DNA of 36,921 nucleotides from positions 1 to 36,921 of the forward strand of contig JBHAEG010000047.1 of the NCBI GenBank assembly GCA_041855445.1, in the 5' to 3' direction. Positions 7,892 through 15,912 of this stretch are shown in pieces. Below the pieces are notes generated by a model, which saw only the letters and a program-made list of their open reading frames with translations, had not been told where the DNA came from and ran no database searches. Every line of letters starts with the position of its first letter. Within the stretch, counting starts at the first letter, position 1. Source of the stretch: Faucicola sp041855445 (GTDB lineage: Bacteria; Pseudomonadota; Gammaproteobacteria; Pseudomonadales; Moraxellaceae). The position numbers and the translations under genes are program-made.

Positions 7892-8932
7892 ATGTTAAAA
7901 AAACTAACCCTAATAGTGATGATAATTTTATCTTTATTATCACCAATCGTGTCAGCAAATGACACAGTCAGTCAGGATATATCATCGGAAACTCAGCCAC
8001 AACATTGGTTAGACCAAAGTCATCTTTTTATTAAAAGTAAATTAAATAAATACGCACAAAATATTGATAACTACCTCGTTGATAGTTTGTTTGCTGACAG
8101 CGATACCGAATATCCCAAAAAAAAGTTTGCTAATGCTAATATTAAACTATATTTTGACAATTCTTGGAATGAATATGATGGCTTTGATAGCGATATCAAA
8201 GTTCGAGGAAAAATTAAATTACCTAGTACAGAGGGTCGATTAAAATTAGTGTTTGGTGATGATGAAGATGAAAAAGAATTAGCAGAATTAAACGCAAAAC
8301 AACAAACTGACATTTCTCAAAAACAGCGGGATAATTTAACAACGAGTGAAAATAACAACCAAAACCGTATAGAAAAACTAAAAAATGAAAGTTCTTTAGC
8401 GGTGCGTGTTAGTCGTGATATTAATAACAAAGTAGATATGGATTTAGATTTAGGATTACGTTCAGGAGCGAAAGATATTTATGTGCGTGGACGCTTAGAT
8501 TTTGACCATCAACTTATAAAAAATTATTATTTAGATACACGGCAAACTATTCGTTATGGTACTGATAGTAAACTATATATGAATAGCTCTAATGAAATTA
8601 TTCATCGTACTGATAATCATACATATACTGGCTGGTTACATAGTTTTACTTATGAAGAGCATCAAAAACATCGAGGCATTCAATGGTTTGAAAAATTGGC
8701 TCGTTATCATCATTTGGATAAACACAAAGTTTTTTCTTATGGGGTGTTAGCAACTGGGCAATTTGGTCGGGATAATCCGAGTGTACATACTTATGGTATG
8801 ACTGCTTCATATCAACAGCCTATTATTCGAGAATGGATTATTATTGAAAGTAATATTAATTATTTAAAAGATTTACAAAATCAACGAGATTGGCATACAT
8901 CGGCGTTTGTGCGGTTAGGGTTGCATTATTAG
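7892..8932 (+). CDS. Uncharacterised secreted protein, probable outer-membrane beta-barrel
   Basis: 346 aa. The signal peptide (residues 1-22, ending PIVSA) is followed by an amphipathic region, then alternating strands. Residues about 72-105 (ANIKLYFDNSWNEY, SDIKVRGKIKLPS, RLKLVFGDDEDEK) and 165-346 (AVRVSRDINNKVDMDLDLGL onward) have the every-other-residue hydrophobicity of membrane strands. It ends in Tyr after VRLGLHY, and a C-terminal aromatic is the usual BAM recognition feature. A charged low-complexity stretch (107-160) separates the two strand regions. I cannot assign a family or substrate. It probably shares a transcript with the DUF2069 gene upstream. Confidence 0.6.
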   Translation: MLKKLTLIVMIILSLLSPIVSANDTVSQDISSETQPQHWLDQSHLFIKSKLNKYAQNIDNYLVDSLFADSDTEYPKKKFANANIKLYFDNSWNEYDGFDSDIKVRGKIKLPSTEGRLKLVFGDDEDEKELAELNAKQQTDISQKQRDNLTTSENNNQNRIEKLKNESSLAVRVSRDINNKVDMDLDLGLRSGAKDIYVRGRLDFDHQLIKNYYLDTRQTIRYGTDSKLYMNSSNEIIHRTDNHTYTGWLHSFTYEEHQKHRGIQWFEKLARYHHLDKHKVFSYGVLATGQFGRDNPSVHTYGMTASYQQPIIREWIIIESNINYLKDLQNQRDWHTSAFVRLGLHY

Positions 8933-8960
8933 CTAAAAATGTTATGATGGCGTTTATTAA

Positions 8961-9006
8961 AACATGCTACCATAGGCTTTTTTACTAGTATGGTAGTTGT
9001 CATGTT
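8961..9006 (+). other. Imperfect hairpin covering the MFS gene start
   Basis: AACATG-CTACCATA (8961-8974) pairs with TATGGTAG-TTGT-CATGTT (8989-9006): 8-bp and 6-bp helices, a 14-base loop containing six T, and a four-base bulge. Both candidate ATGs of the MFS gene (8990 and 9002) lie in the descending arm. It could limit translation or end the upstream transcript; either role is inference. Confidence 0.4.
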
Positions 9007-10210
9007 AAATCAATCAAGCGTGATACAATCTCCCCACAATGTCTCAAATCAACCATCATTACTATTACAAATTACGATTGGTATTATTGGGGTATTTGCG
9101 TTTTTACAAGTATATTCGGTGCAATCTATTTTACCTGTACTAATGGCTGATTTTAATGCCAGTGAAACACAAGTTGGCATGACTGTTGGTGTAACAATTT
9201 TAGCAATTGCGTTAATGTCACCAATCATGGGTATGTTTTCTGATGCCATTGGACGAAAAAAGGTTATTATTGGGTCAATTTTATTTTTAAGTATCCCAAC
9301 GATGCTGTTAGGTTTTTCTCAATCATTGTATGCGATGATGACGTGGCGATTTTTACAGGGGTTGGCTGTACCAGGTATTACCGTTGTCATTATTGCTTAT
9401 ATTGGGGAAGAGTTTTCAGGTAAAAGTTTAGCAAAATTAATGGCTTTTTATGTGTCAGGGACGGTGTTAGGTGGGTTTTTAGGTCGATTTATTACAGGAC
9501 ATTTACAAGAGCTGATTGGCTGGCGACAGGCTTTTTGGCTTATGGGGGCGGTGACATTATTAGGGGCGTGCTGGACATGGTGGCAATTGCCTAATTCTAA
9601 AAAATTTATCGCTAACCCAAATTTTAAACATTCATTGCAAATTTTAGCCAGTCATTTAAAAAATCGTTATGTGATTACCGCTTGCCTACTAGGGGCGTGT
9701 GTGCTATTTTCTTTAACAGGTTGCTTTACTTATATTAATTTACATTTAGTAGAAGAGCCTTATCAGCTATCCAGTGCAGGACTTGCCAATATTTTTGCTG
9801 TATATTTGATTGGTATGGTTATTACGCCGATTGCTAGTAGCTTAATTGCTAAGTTTGGTTCAGCTCGCATGGTGACAGTTGCGGTCATGATTTCAATAGC
9901 TGGGGTGTTATTAACGCTAAGTAAGCCATTGTGGCTAGTGATTTTAGCCTTAGCAATTATGTCTACGGGGGTTTTTATTACTCAATCGGCAACCATTACT
10001 TATATTGCAACCAATGTTAAACAAGGTCGTTCACTTGCTTCAGGTTTGTATTATATGAGTTATTATCTAGGTGGCACGACAGGGGCGTGGTTATGTGGTT
10101 TGGCTTTTAGTTATGGTCATTGGCAAATGACAGTTTGGAGCTTATTATTAGTACAGCTATTAGCATTTTTGATGGCATGGTTTGGATTGGTAAAAATGTC
10201 ATCAAATTAA
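9002..10210 (+). CDS. Major facilitator superfamily transporter (YnfM-like)
   Basis: About 402 aa with twelve predicted helices. The loop 2-3 MFS motif is clear (GMFSDAIGRKKVI), as is the helix 4 segment WRFLQGLAVPGI with a following IAYIGEEF. The layout VYSVQSILPVLMADF...ETQVGMTVG resembles the YnfM/CynX-type drug-efflux branch of MFS, so export of a small hydrophobic compound is a reasonable guess; the substrate is unknown. Two starts are possible, ATG 8990 (MVVVMLNQ) or ATG 9002 (MLNQSS). Neither has a clear ribosome site, and 9002 gives the more usual N-terminus. The start region lies within a hairpin. Confidence 0.85.
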   Translation: MLNQSSVIQSPHNVSNQPSLLLQITIGIIGVFAFLQVYSVQSILPVLMADFNASETQVGMTVGVTILAIALMSPIMGMFSDAIGRKKVIIGSILFLSIPTMLLGFSQSLYAMMTWRFLQGLAVPGITVVIIAYIGEEFSGKSLAKLMAFYVSGTVLGGFLGRFITGHLQELIGWRQAFWLMGAVTLLGACWTWWQLPNSKKFIANPNFKHSLQILASHLKNRYVITACLLGACVLFSLTGCFTYINLHLVEEPYQLSSAGLANIFAVYLIGMVITPIASSLIAKFGSARMVTVAVMISIAGVLLTLSKPLWLVILALAIMSTGVFITQSATITYIATNVKQGRSLASGLYYMSYYLGGTTGAWLCGLAFSYGHWQMTVWSLLLVQLLAFLMAWFGLVKMSSN

Positions 10211-10244
10211 TTATATTGTATACTTTGTAAACGGGAGAAACCTG

Positions 10245-10703
10245 ATGAAACTTGCTGAAGCATTAATCATTCGTGCAGATATGCAAAAAAAATTAGCCAG
10301 TCTAAAATTTCGTATTAGTGAAAATACAAAAGTACAAGAAGGCGATAATCCCACAGAAGACCCAACACAATTATTAATAGAAGCAAATCAATTAATCAGT
10401 GAATTATATCAATTAATTGATAAAATTCATCGTACCAATGCAACCACTCAGCTTGCCAATGGCAAAAATTTATTGGTAATGTTGATTGAACGTGATACAC
10501 TTAGCGAGCGTCACCGATTGCTACAAACGACCATTGACAGTGTAAAAACTGAAGATTTACGCTATAGCATTCGGGAAATTAAATGGGCAAAAACCATTGA
10601 TATTGCAAGTTTGCAAAAACAAGCCGATGATATTGCCTCAAAATTGCGTCAATTAAATATCGAATTACAGTCGATAAATTGGCAAATTGACTTGCTTGAA
10701 TAG
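10245..10703 (+). CDS. DIP1984 family protein (septicolysin-like)
   Basis: 152 aa and almost entirely helical, with heptad-like patterning suggesting an antiparallel coiled coil. The opening KLAEALIIRADMQKKLASLK, a central LIDKIHRTN and the segment ERDTLSERHRLL followed by REIKW match the DIP1984 family, often labelled septicolysin. That name comes from weak similarity and no toxin activity is implied. GGGAG stands nine bases before the ATG. It is on the same strand as the MFS gene, 34 bases after it. The stop codon lies inside a 12-bp hairpin. Confidence 0.8.
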   Translation: MKLAEALIIRADMQKKLASLKFRISENTKVQEGDNPTEDPTQLLIEANQLISELYQLIDKIHRTNATTQLANGKNLLVMLIERDTLSERHRLLQTTIDSVKTEDLRYSIREIKWAKTIDIASLQKQADDIASKLRQLNIELQSINWQIDLLE

Positions 10704-10724
10704 TTTATTTAAAATAAACTATTC
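10698..10724 (+). repeat. Perfect 12-bp hairpin over the end of the DIP1984 gene
   Basis: GAATAGTTTATT (10698-10709) and AATAAACTATTC (10713-10724) pair perfectly around a three-base loop, with the TAG stop inside the stem. No T-run follows (the next bases are AATAAAAAA), so it is not a standard terminator. It may protect the 3' end of the transcript. The rest of 10725-10959 contains no gene I can support. Confidence 0.5.
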
Positions 10725-10959
10725 AATAAAAAATCCACTTTGAAACATACAGGGCGAATATCAGACCCCCAATATTATCTGTTTTTCGAGGGGTTGAAAT
10801 CTATCGAGTACAGATTTAATGCGTATCGTTGTGAGTAGACGAAATTTTATTACTTGTAATACTCAGCACACATAACCAGTGTATTTTTTATCTATTAACC
10901 TGTTATTACCAGATATTGACTGTATGTTTCTCCCTTAATTTATTTAGAAATAATCATTT

Positions 10960-12111
10960 ATGAAAATATTGCAATCACGATTTTACCGTCCACGCAAAAT
11001 ATTATGTGCCTCTGATTCTTCACCTTATGAACTTTTTTTAAATGATGATTATCAGCGTTATAGTAGCAAATATAATCCGTTTGAAGCATTATTAGATGAT
11101 ATGTTGCCAGGTATTTATGTGGGCAATCATGATTTAGTCATACGCAAAGAACAGTTAAAAGATTTTGAACGTTGTACCGATTTTCATACTGTCGCCTATT
11201 CTCATAAAAATAATACTTGTTATGAGCGAGAAGCTTGCTTTTTTCACCCCAAATATGAAATTTTTTTGTTAGTGAATGAAGATTTATCCAACGAATATGA
11301 TGAATATATTTTTGAGTCAGGCTTGTATAAAGTTAATCAAGTATATTATGAATCGATTAATGAAAAATCTCCCGAAAATATTCGTTTATTTTTTGCAGAG
11401 TATTTACAAAAATATGTATCAACTGAAGCAAAAGTTTCGATTTTATTAAAAGAAACGCATGGTTTTGTCTTTAAAACTCACAGAATTAAACCACACCCAT
11501 TAAATCTTGATACCATGTATAATGATGACTTTTTACCTGTACATCAACGTATCAAAGATAGCCTTGCGAACGAAAGTAAAGGCGTTGTACTATTGCATGG
11601 CATTGCAGGCTCAGGAAAAACCAATTATATCAAATGGCTAACAAGTCAAATTCCGAATAAAAAATTTATTTTTGTGCCAACGAGCATGATAGGTTATTTG
11701 ACCAATCCTGAATTTATGTCACTATTGGTAGATAATAAAAATTCTGTACTTGTATTGGAAGATTGCGAAAATTATATCGCTGAACGTAGCATTGACAATG
11801 CAAATACAGATGTTGTGTCATCTATTTTAAATATTGCTGATGGCATGTTATCAGACGTGCTAGAGTGTCAATTTATTTGTACATTTAATTCAGATATTTC
11901 TAAAATTGATAGTGCGTTGTTACGCAAAGGCCGATTAATTGCTGAATATAAGTTTAAAGAACTAACTGTCGATAAATGTAATGCTTATTTACAATCAATT
12001 GATAAGCAAGCCACCATTGAAAAACCGCATTCATTAGCAGAATTAACTAATTTAGATATTGTGGCATTTAAAGAAAAATTGACACCAAAAACCAAAATTG
12101 GTTTTGTATAA
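10960..12111 (+). CDS. Orphan AAA+ ATPase with uncharacterised N-terminal domain
   Basis: 383 aa. Residues 1-200 match nothing I recognise and hold Cys/His residues (C72, C87, C93, H96) and strand-rich segments. The AAA+ module starts near 205: Walker A GIAGSGKT (214-221), Walker B VLVLEDCE (263-270, with Glu-Asp where most have Asp-Glu), sensor 1 in CTFNSD (N310), and ALLRKGRL (R322, R325) as arginine fingers. The segment TFNSDISKIDSALLRKGR is the second region of homology of classical AAA proteins (BCS1/FtsH side). It is soluble, with no membrane segment. It lies alone between the DIP1984 gene and rtcA. I infer a remodelling ATPase with unknown target. Confidence 0.75.
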   Translation: MKILQSRFYRPRKILCASDSSPYELFLNDDYQRYSSKYNPFEALLDDMLPGIYVGNHDLVIRKEQLKDFERCTDFHTVAYSHKNNTCYEREACFFHPKYEIFLLVNEDLSNEYDEYIFESGLYKVNQVYYESINEKSPENIRLFFAEYLQKYVSTEAKVSILLKETHGFVFKTHRIKPHPLNLDTMYNDDFLPVHQRIKDSLANESKGVVLLHGIAGSGKTNYIKWLTSQIPNKKFIFVPTSMIGYLTNPEFMSLLVDNKNSVLVLEDCENYIAERSIDNANTDVVSSILNIADGMLSDVLECQFICTFNSDISKIDSALLRKGRLIAEYKFKELTVDKCNAYLQSIDKQATIEKPHSLAELTNLDIVAFKEKLTPKTKIGFV

Positions 12112-12141
12112 GTTTTAATATTCAAGTAGGAAATTATTTTT

Positions 12142-12163
12142 CAAATCTATTGAGATAGGTTTG
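12142..12163 (+). other. Small hairpin between the AAA+ gene and rtcA
   Basis: CAAATCTAT / ATAGGTTTG form a nine-pair stem with one G-T pair around the tetraloop TGAG. Only a weak T-rich tail follows, so it could be a leaky terminator or leader structure for rtcA. Confidence 0.3.
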
Positions 12164-12190
12164 AGTTAGTATTTTGGAACAGTTGTGACA

Positions 12191-13252
12191 ATGTTAGTGA
12201 TAGACGGCTCATTTGGTGAAGGTGGTGGACAAATTATTCGCACTGCCTTAACTTTATCAATGATAACCCAAACCCCAATTAAAATCATCAACATTCGAGC
12301 AAATCGCAAAAAATCAGGGCTGATGCGACAACATTTAGTTTGTGTACAAGCTTCACAACAAATTAGTCATGCCACTGTAACGGGAGCAGAATTAGGCAGT
12401 TCAACCTTGACTTTTGCTCCACAGACGATTTGTGCAGGAAATTATCATATTGATATTGGTTCGGCAGGTAGTACTAGCCTTGTATTACAAACGTTATTGC
12501 CTGCCCTTATGACTTTAGAACAACCTTCTGTTGTGACGATTTGTGGTGGTACGCATAATCCACTGGCTCCGACTGCCGATTTTTTGCATCACGCATTTTT
12601 TCCTGCAATCGCTCAAATGGGCGTTTTTGTTGATTTTCAGTTGCAACAAGCTGGCTTTGCTCCTGTTGGCGGTGGGAAGATAGTCGCTAAAATTCAGCCA
12701 TTTAACCCATCTCATCAACAAATAAAATTTCAACGTACAGATAAAGGACAATTAACAGCCATCGAGATTACAGCTTGTGAATTAAACTTGAATGTGGATA
12801 TTTTAGACCGTGAGTTGCATAGTTGCGAAAAACGTTTATTGCAACATACAAATATTAGCAAAAATTTAATTTCTACTAAATATTGTACATTTAAAGGTAT
12901 TGGCGAAGGTAATAGCTGTTTTGCTGTGATAAAATACCATAATACACAACAAAATTATCAAGAAGTATTTAGCCTGTTAGGAGAAAAACGCACTTCTGCA
13001 GAAAATATTGGTCATCGATTGGCAGGGTTAATTCAACGATTTATCAATAGTCCAGCGTGTGTTGATGAATATTTAACAGACCAATTATTGCTACCTTTGG
13101 CTTTAACAGGTGGTGGCATGTTTACCAGTCGCTATATTAGTGAACATACTCGCACACAAGCTCACATGATTGAACAGTTTTTACCAATTAATATTGATTT
13201 TTTTGAAAAGGATAATCAAACGATATTAATTATTGTCAATAAAAGGCAGTAA
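12191..13252 (+). CDS. rtcA: RNA 3'-terminal phosphate cyclase RtcA
   Basis: About 353 aa. It converts RNA 3'-phosphate ends to 2',3'-cyclic phosphate using ATP, through an enzyme-AMP intermediate. The family opening IDGSFGEGGGQIIRTALTLS is intact, as are NIRANRKKSGLMRQH, the GSAGSTSLVLQTLLPAL segment and GGTHNPLAPT. The His in RTQAHMIE lies 28 residues from the C-terminus, where the AMP-accepting His of E. coli RtcA lies. The start is ATG 12191, or GTG 12185 (two residues more), which has GGA six bases upstream. No rtcB or rtcR is in the window, so the usual repair operon is absent here. The 3' end overlaps convergent nudC by 17 bases. Confidence 0.93.
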   Translation: MLVIDGSFGEGGGQIIRTALTLSMITQTPIKIINIRANRKKSGLMRQHLVCVQASQQISHATVTGAELGSSTLTFAPQTICAGNYHIDIGSAGSTSLVLQTLLPALMTLEQPSVVTICGGTHNPLAPTADFLHHAFFPAIAQMGVFVDFQLQQAGFAPVGGGKIVAKIQPFNPSHQQIKFQRTDKGQLTAIEITACELNLNVDILDRELHSCEKRLLQHTNISKNLISTKYCTFKGIGEGNSCFAVIKYHNTQQNYQEVFSLLGEKRTSAENIGHRLAGLIQRFINSPACVDEYLTDQLLLPLALTGGGMFTSRYISEHTRTQAHMIEQFLPINIDFFEKDNQTILIIVNKRQ

Positions 13253-14021
13253 ATTTTTGCTGTACCTGCTCAATCAAACGATGAGCAATCGTGCCTTTTG
13301 GTGGTATTTTTGGTAAATCATTCAAAGCAAAAAAATCAGCATGAATTAACTCTTGTTTATCAATCACCAGTTCACCACTAGCATAATCAGCAATAAATCC
13401 TACCATTAAATTACTGGGAAATGGCCAAGGCTGACTGGAAAAATATTGAATATTCTCAACCACTAATCCAGTTTCTTCCATTGCTTCACGCAAAACGCAT
13501 TGCTCTAAACTTTCGCCAATCTCGACAAATCCTGCTATCAATCCATACATTAAACTGTCTTTTGCTCGCTGATGATGAGCCAGCAACAAATGCGGTACAT
13601 GATTGATATATTTTATAATAGCGACAATAACGCAAGGCTGTAAACGTGGATATTGATGATAATCACAAGTAGGACAAATTGTTGCAAATTCTACATGGTG
13701 ACGAATGGTTTTACTACCACAACGACTACAAAAATGATGGTCTTGAAACCAACGAATAAGTTGCAAAGCTTTCGCTAATTGATTAGCTTGTTCATGCGTC
13801 AAACCAGCAATCAGTCGGCGAAATGGTACAAATTGACACTGATTTGGTAGAATGTATAGTAAATTTTTTGCAATTAAATCTTTTTTCTCAATGACATACA
13901 AATGTTGTACTGCATCAATACATAAAGCGGTATCAGGTAAATGAAAAGCTTGATGGTAAAAGATACGTCCATTCATGCAAGCGAACGTATCTTTATCACA
14001 AATTAATAATTGTTTCATCAA
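13236..14021 (-). CDS. nudC: NAD(H) pyrophosphatase / NAD-RNA decapping hydrolase NudC
   Basis: 261 aa. It cleaves NADH to NMNH and AMP and removes NAD caps from RNA. The zinc ribbon is C98/C101 and C116/C119 (CSRCG and CPTC), followed by YPRLQPCVI. The Nudix box spans 164-186 (GFVEIGESLEQCVLREAMEE and TGL) with R178-E179 and E182-E183 intact. The NADH-type motif SQPWPFPSN (196-204) separates it from other Nudix enzymes. ATG 14021 is three bases after the fimL-like stop codon, so the two genes are surely co-transcribed. The 3' end overlaps rtcA on the opposite strand. Confidence 0.96.
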   Translation of the reverse strand: MMKQLLICDKDTFACMNGRIFYHQAFHLPDTALCIDAVQHLYVIEKKDLIAKNLLYILPNQCQFVPFRRLIAGLTHEQANQLAKALQLIRWFQDHHFCSRCGSKTIRHHVEFATICPTCDYHQYPRLQPCVIVAIIKYINHVPHLLLAHHQRAKDSLMYGLIAGFVEIGESLEQCVLREAMEETGLVVENIQYFSSQPWPFPSNLMVGFIADYASGELVIDKQELIHADFFALNDLPKIPPKGTIAHRLIEQVQQKFTAFY

Positions 14022-14024
14022 AAA

Positions 14025-15710
14025 TTAAGCTGCCATTAACTGTTGTAAACTTTTTTGTCCCATTTTAATGGCTTGTAAGCCTGCGGGTTTATTCGTTTCA
14101 AGGCTTTCTAAATAATAATCAACCGCCATCAATATGTCTGCAATTTTGGCTAAATGCGTTTCAGAGATACCTTGATTGCCATGCGAAATAAGCATATCCA
14201 CATAAGGGCTGGTGCGTTTTAGCAATTGATGCGATTGTGGTAAATCCAAAAATAAACAAGCACCTGCAATATTGCGTATCATTTCAGGCACATTGACTAA
14301 ATTCATGATGTCATGATGTTCATCTGCCAAATAGTCATTAAACGCACTTTCAATATTGGCAATACTACTACGACTTTCACGAATAAGAGTAGCATAAGCA
14401 CTATCTAATTGATGTAATGAGATATTTTGATTACATAATGGTAATGTAATTGCACCAGGGGTATGACTTTTTGCCAAGAAAATTGCCGAATTTTCTGCCA
14501 ACATTAAACTATTTAACAAACTATCAAAATCTTCTGGCGTTGGCTCTGTCCAATTTTTTACAAGGGCTACTTGATTTGCCAAAATATCGCTAATATCTTT
14601 TAAATTTAATGTTTTAAAAACTAAACTTAAATTATTCAATCGTTCAAGCATTGATTGGCGTTCATCGATATTTGTTGGTAAAGTGTCTTGACGACCATAA
14701 CTATCACAAGATTTTTTAATTTCATCAATTTCTTCTTGAATAAGCTGATGAACAGTGTCTGTAACTTCACGATTTGGCCCAAACAAAAAGCGTTTCATTG
14801 CTTGAACTTGCGTTTCATCAAGACGATTTTCAATATACTTTTGTTGGACTTTTTGTGATAAATCATTATGACGTTGGCAAGCAAAGCTGACCAAATCGGC
14901 AAATCGTGCATCATTGACTGGTAAATAATTATTAAACTGTTGTTCAACAAAAATTAATGCCCGTTTTTGTACGTCAGTTAATGGTAAAGCATCTGCTAAA
15001 TCAGAAACAGCGGTCACCGTTGCTAACCAAAATAAACTATCAGAACGACTGGCAACAGCTTCACATGATGCTTGCATGACTCGTAATTTTTGTAAATCTA
15101 TTTCATTGATTGGTTTTTGTTTGGCAGTTAATGCAACCAGTAAACCTGCCCGATAAGCATCGGTTAATTTAACATTACTAATACCAAGTTGCATTAATGA
15201 TTGATAATTTTTTTCAGGGTTTGAAATAACTAAACTACGATTTTGCGTTAAAATAAGCTCAGTTGCGGTCACTTCAGGTTTGGCTAAATGCCGATGTAAT
15301 TGGTTAATAATTGGTAAAATCAGCGAATATTCAACCGTTTCTTTAAGCAGTACAAACTCAATGTAACGATTTAAAATCATGATACCTTCAGAAATATCCA
15401 TGATTAATTCATGATTATTTTGCTGTTGGTGGTCGTATAGATGTTGAAAGCCTTCAGACAATGCCAATGCTAATAAACTTGCCCCTTTTAAAAACAATAA
15501 ATCAAGCACATTTGATACTTGAGCAAGGGCAGTTGTAGAGTCCAATAATAATAAGGCTTGGTTACTGTCATCGTTAAATTCGCTTAAATGAGTTTCAGCA
15601 TTTTGTAACGTGACTTTAATTTCATTGTGCAACAAATAAAGCGAAGGTAAATCAAAATTTGTTGCTGTCGTCTTCATTAGTCGCCCGTTTTTTTGTAAAG
15701 TATTACTCAT
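14025..15710 (-). CDS. fimL: FimL-like twitching motility / cAMP regulatory protein
   Basis: 561 aa, close to the ~570 aa of Pseudomonas FimL. The N-terminal 150 residues are helical and HPt-like (LYLLHNEIKVTLQNAETHLSE, ... DLLFLKGASLLALALSEGFQ) and lack the phosphorylatable His of the related ChpA N-terminus. The rest is helical with no catalytic motif, ending near MAVDYYLESLETNKPAG. In P. aeruginosa FimL works with the Pil-Chp system and Vfr/cAMP to control type IV pili, and its gene neighbours nudC. The same tight fimL-nudC order here is the main support, together with length and N-terminal character. No pil-chp gene is in the window. Confidence 0.75.
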   Translation of the reverse strand: MSNTLQKNGRLMKTTATNFDLPSLYLLHNEIKVTLQNAETHLSEFNDDSNQALLLLDSTTALAQVSNVLDLLFLKGASLLALALSEGFQHLYDHQQQNNHELIMDISEGIMILNRYIEFVLLKETVEYSLILPIINQLHRHLAKPEVTATELILTQNRSLVISNPEKNYQSLMQLGISNVKLTDAYRAGLLVALTAKQKPINEIDLQKLRVMQASCEAVASRSDSLFWLATVTAVSDLADALPLTDVQKRALIFVEQQFNNYLPVNDARFADLVSFACQRHNDLSQKVQQKYIENRLDETQVQAMKRFLFGPNREVTDTVHQLIQEEIDEIKKSCDSYGRQDTLPTNIDERQSMLERLNNLSLVFKTLNLKDISDILANQVALVKNWTEPTPEDFDSLLNSLMLAENSAIFLAKSHTPGAITLPLCNQNISLHQLDSAYATLIRESRSSIANIESAFNDYLADEHHDIMNLVNVPEMIRNIAGACLFLDLPQSHQLLKRTSPYVDMLISHGNQGISETHLAKIADILMAVDYYLESLETNKPAGLQAIKMGQKSLQQLMAA

Positions 15711-15912
15711 AATTTTTCCAAAAATTTATTTGCAATTAAAACTTACCATGTTAGATGTGTTTTAATTGTATTATGACAGAATTTGACTGGCAATCCTGAT
15801 AATAAACGTGTTACCAAAGTCATCAAATTTAAAAATATATACTTGTATTGTAAGTCTTAATTGATTTGTTCATACTGTATTTATCCTGTTAAAACTTCAT
15901 TTTATCTGATTA

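Noticed and set aside
10960..13252. AAA+ ATPase plus RtcA considered as a defence or RNA-repair island.
   Set aside because: Only two genes, no nuclease, toxin, sensor or mobile-element boundary nearby; kept as separate findings.
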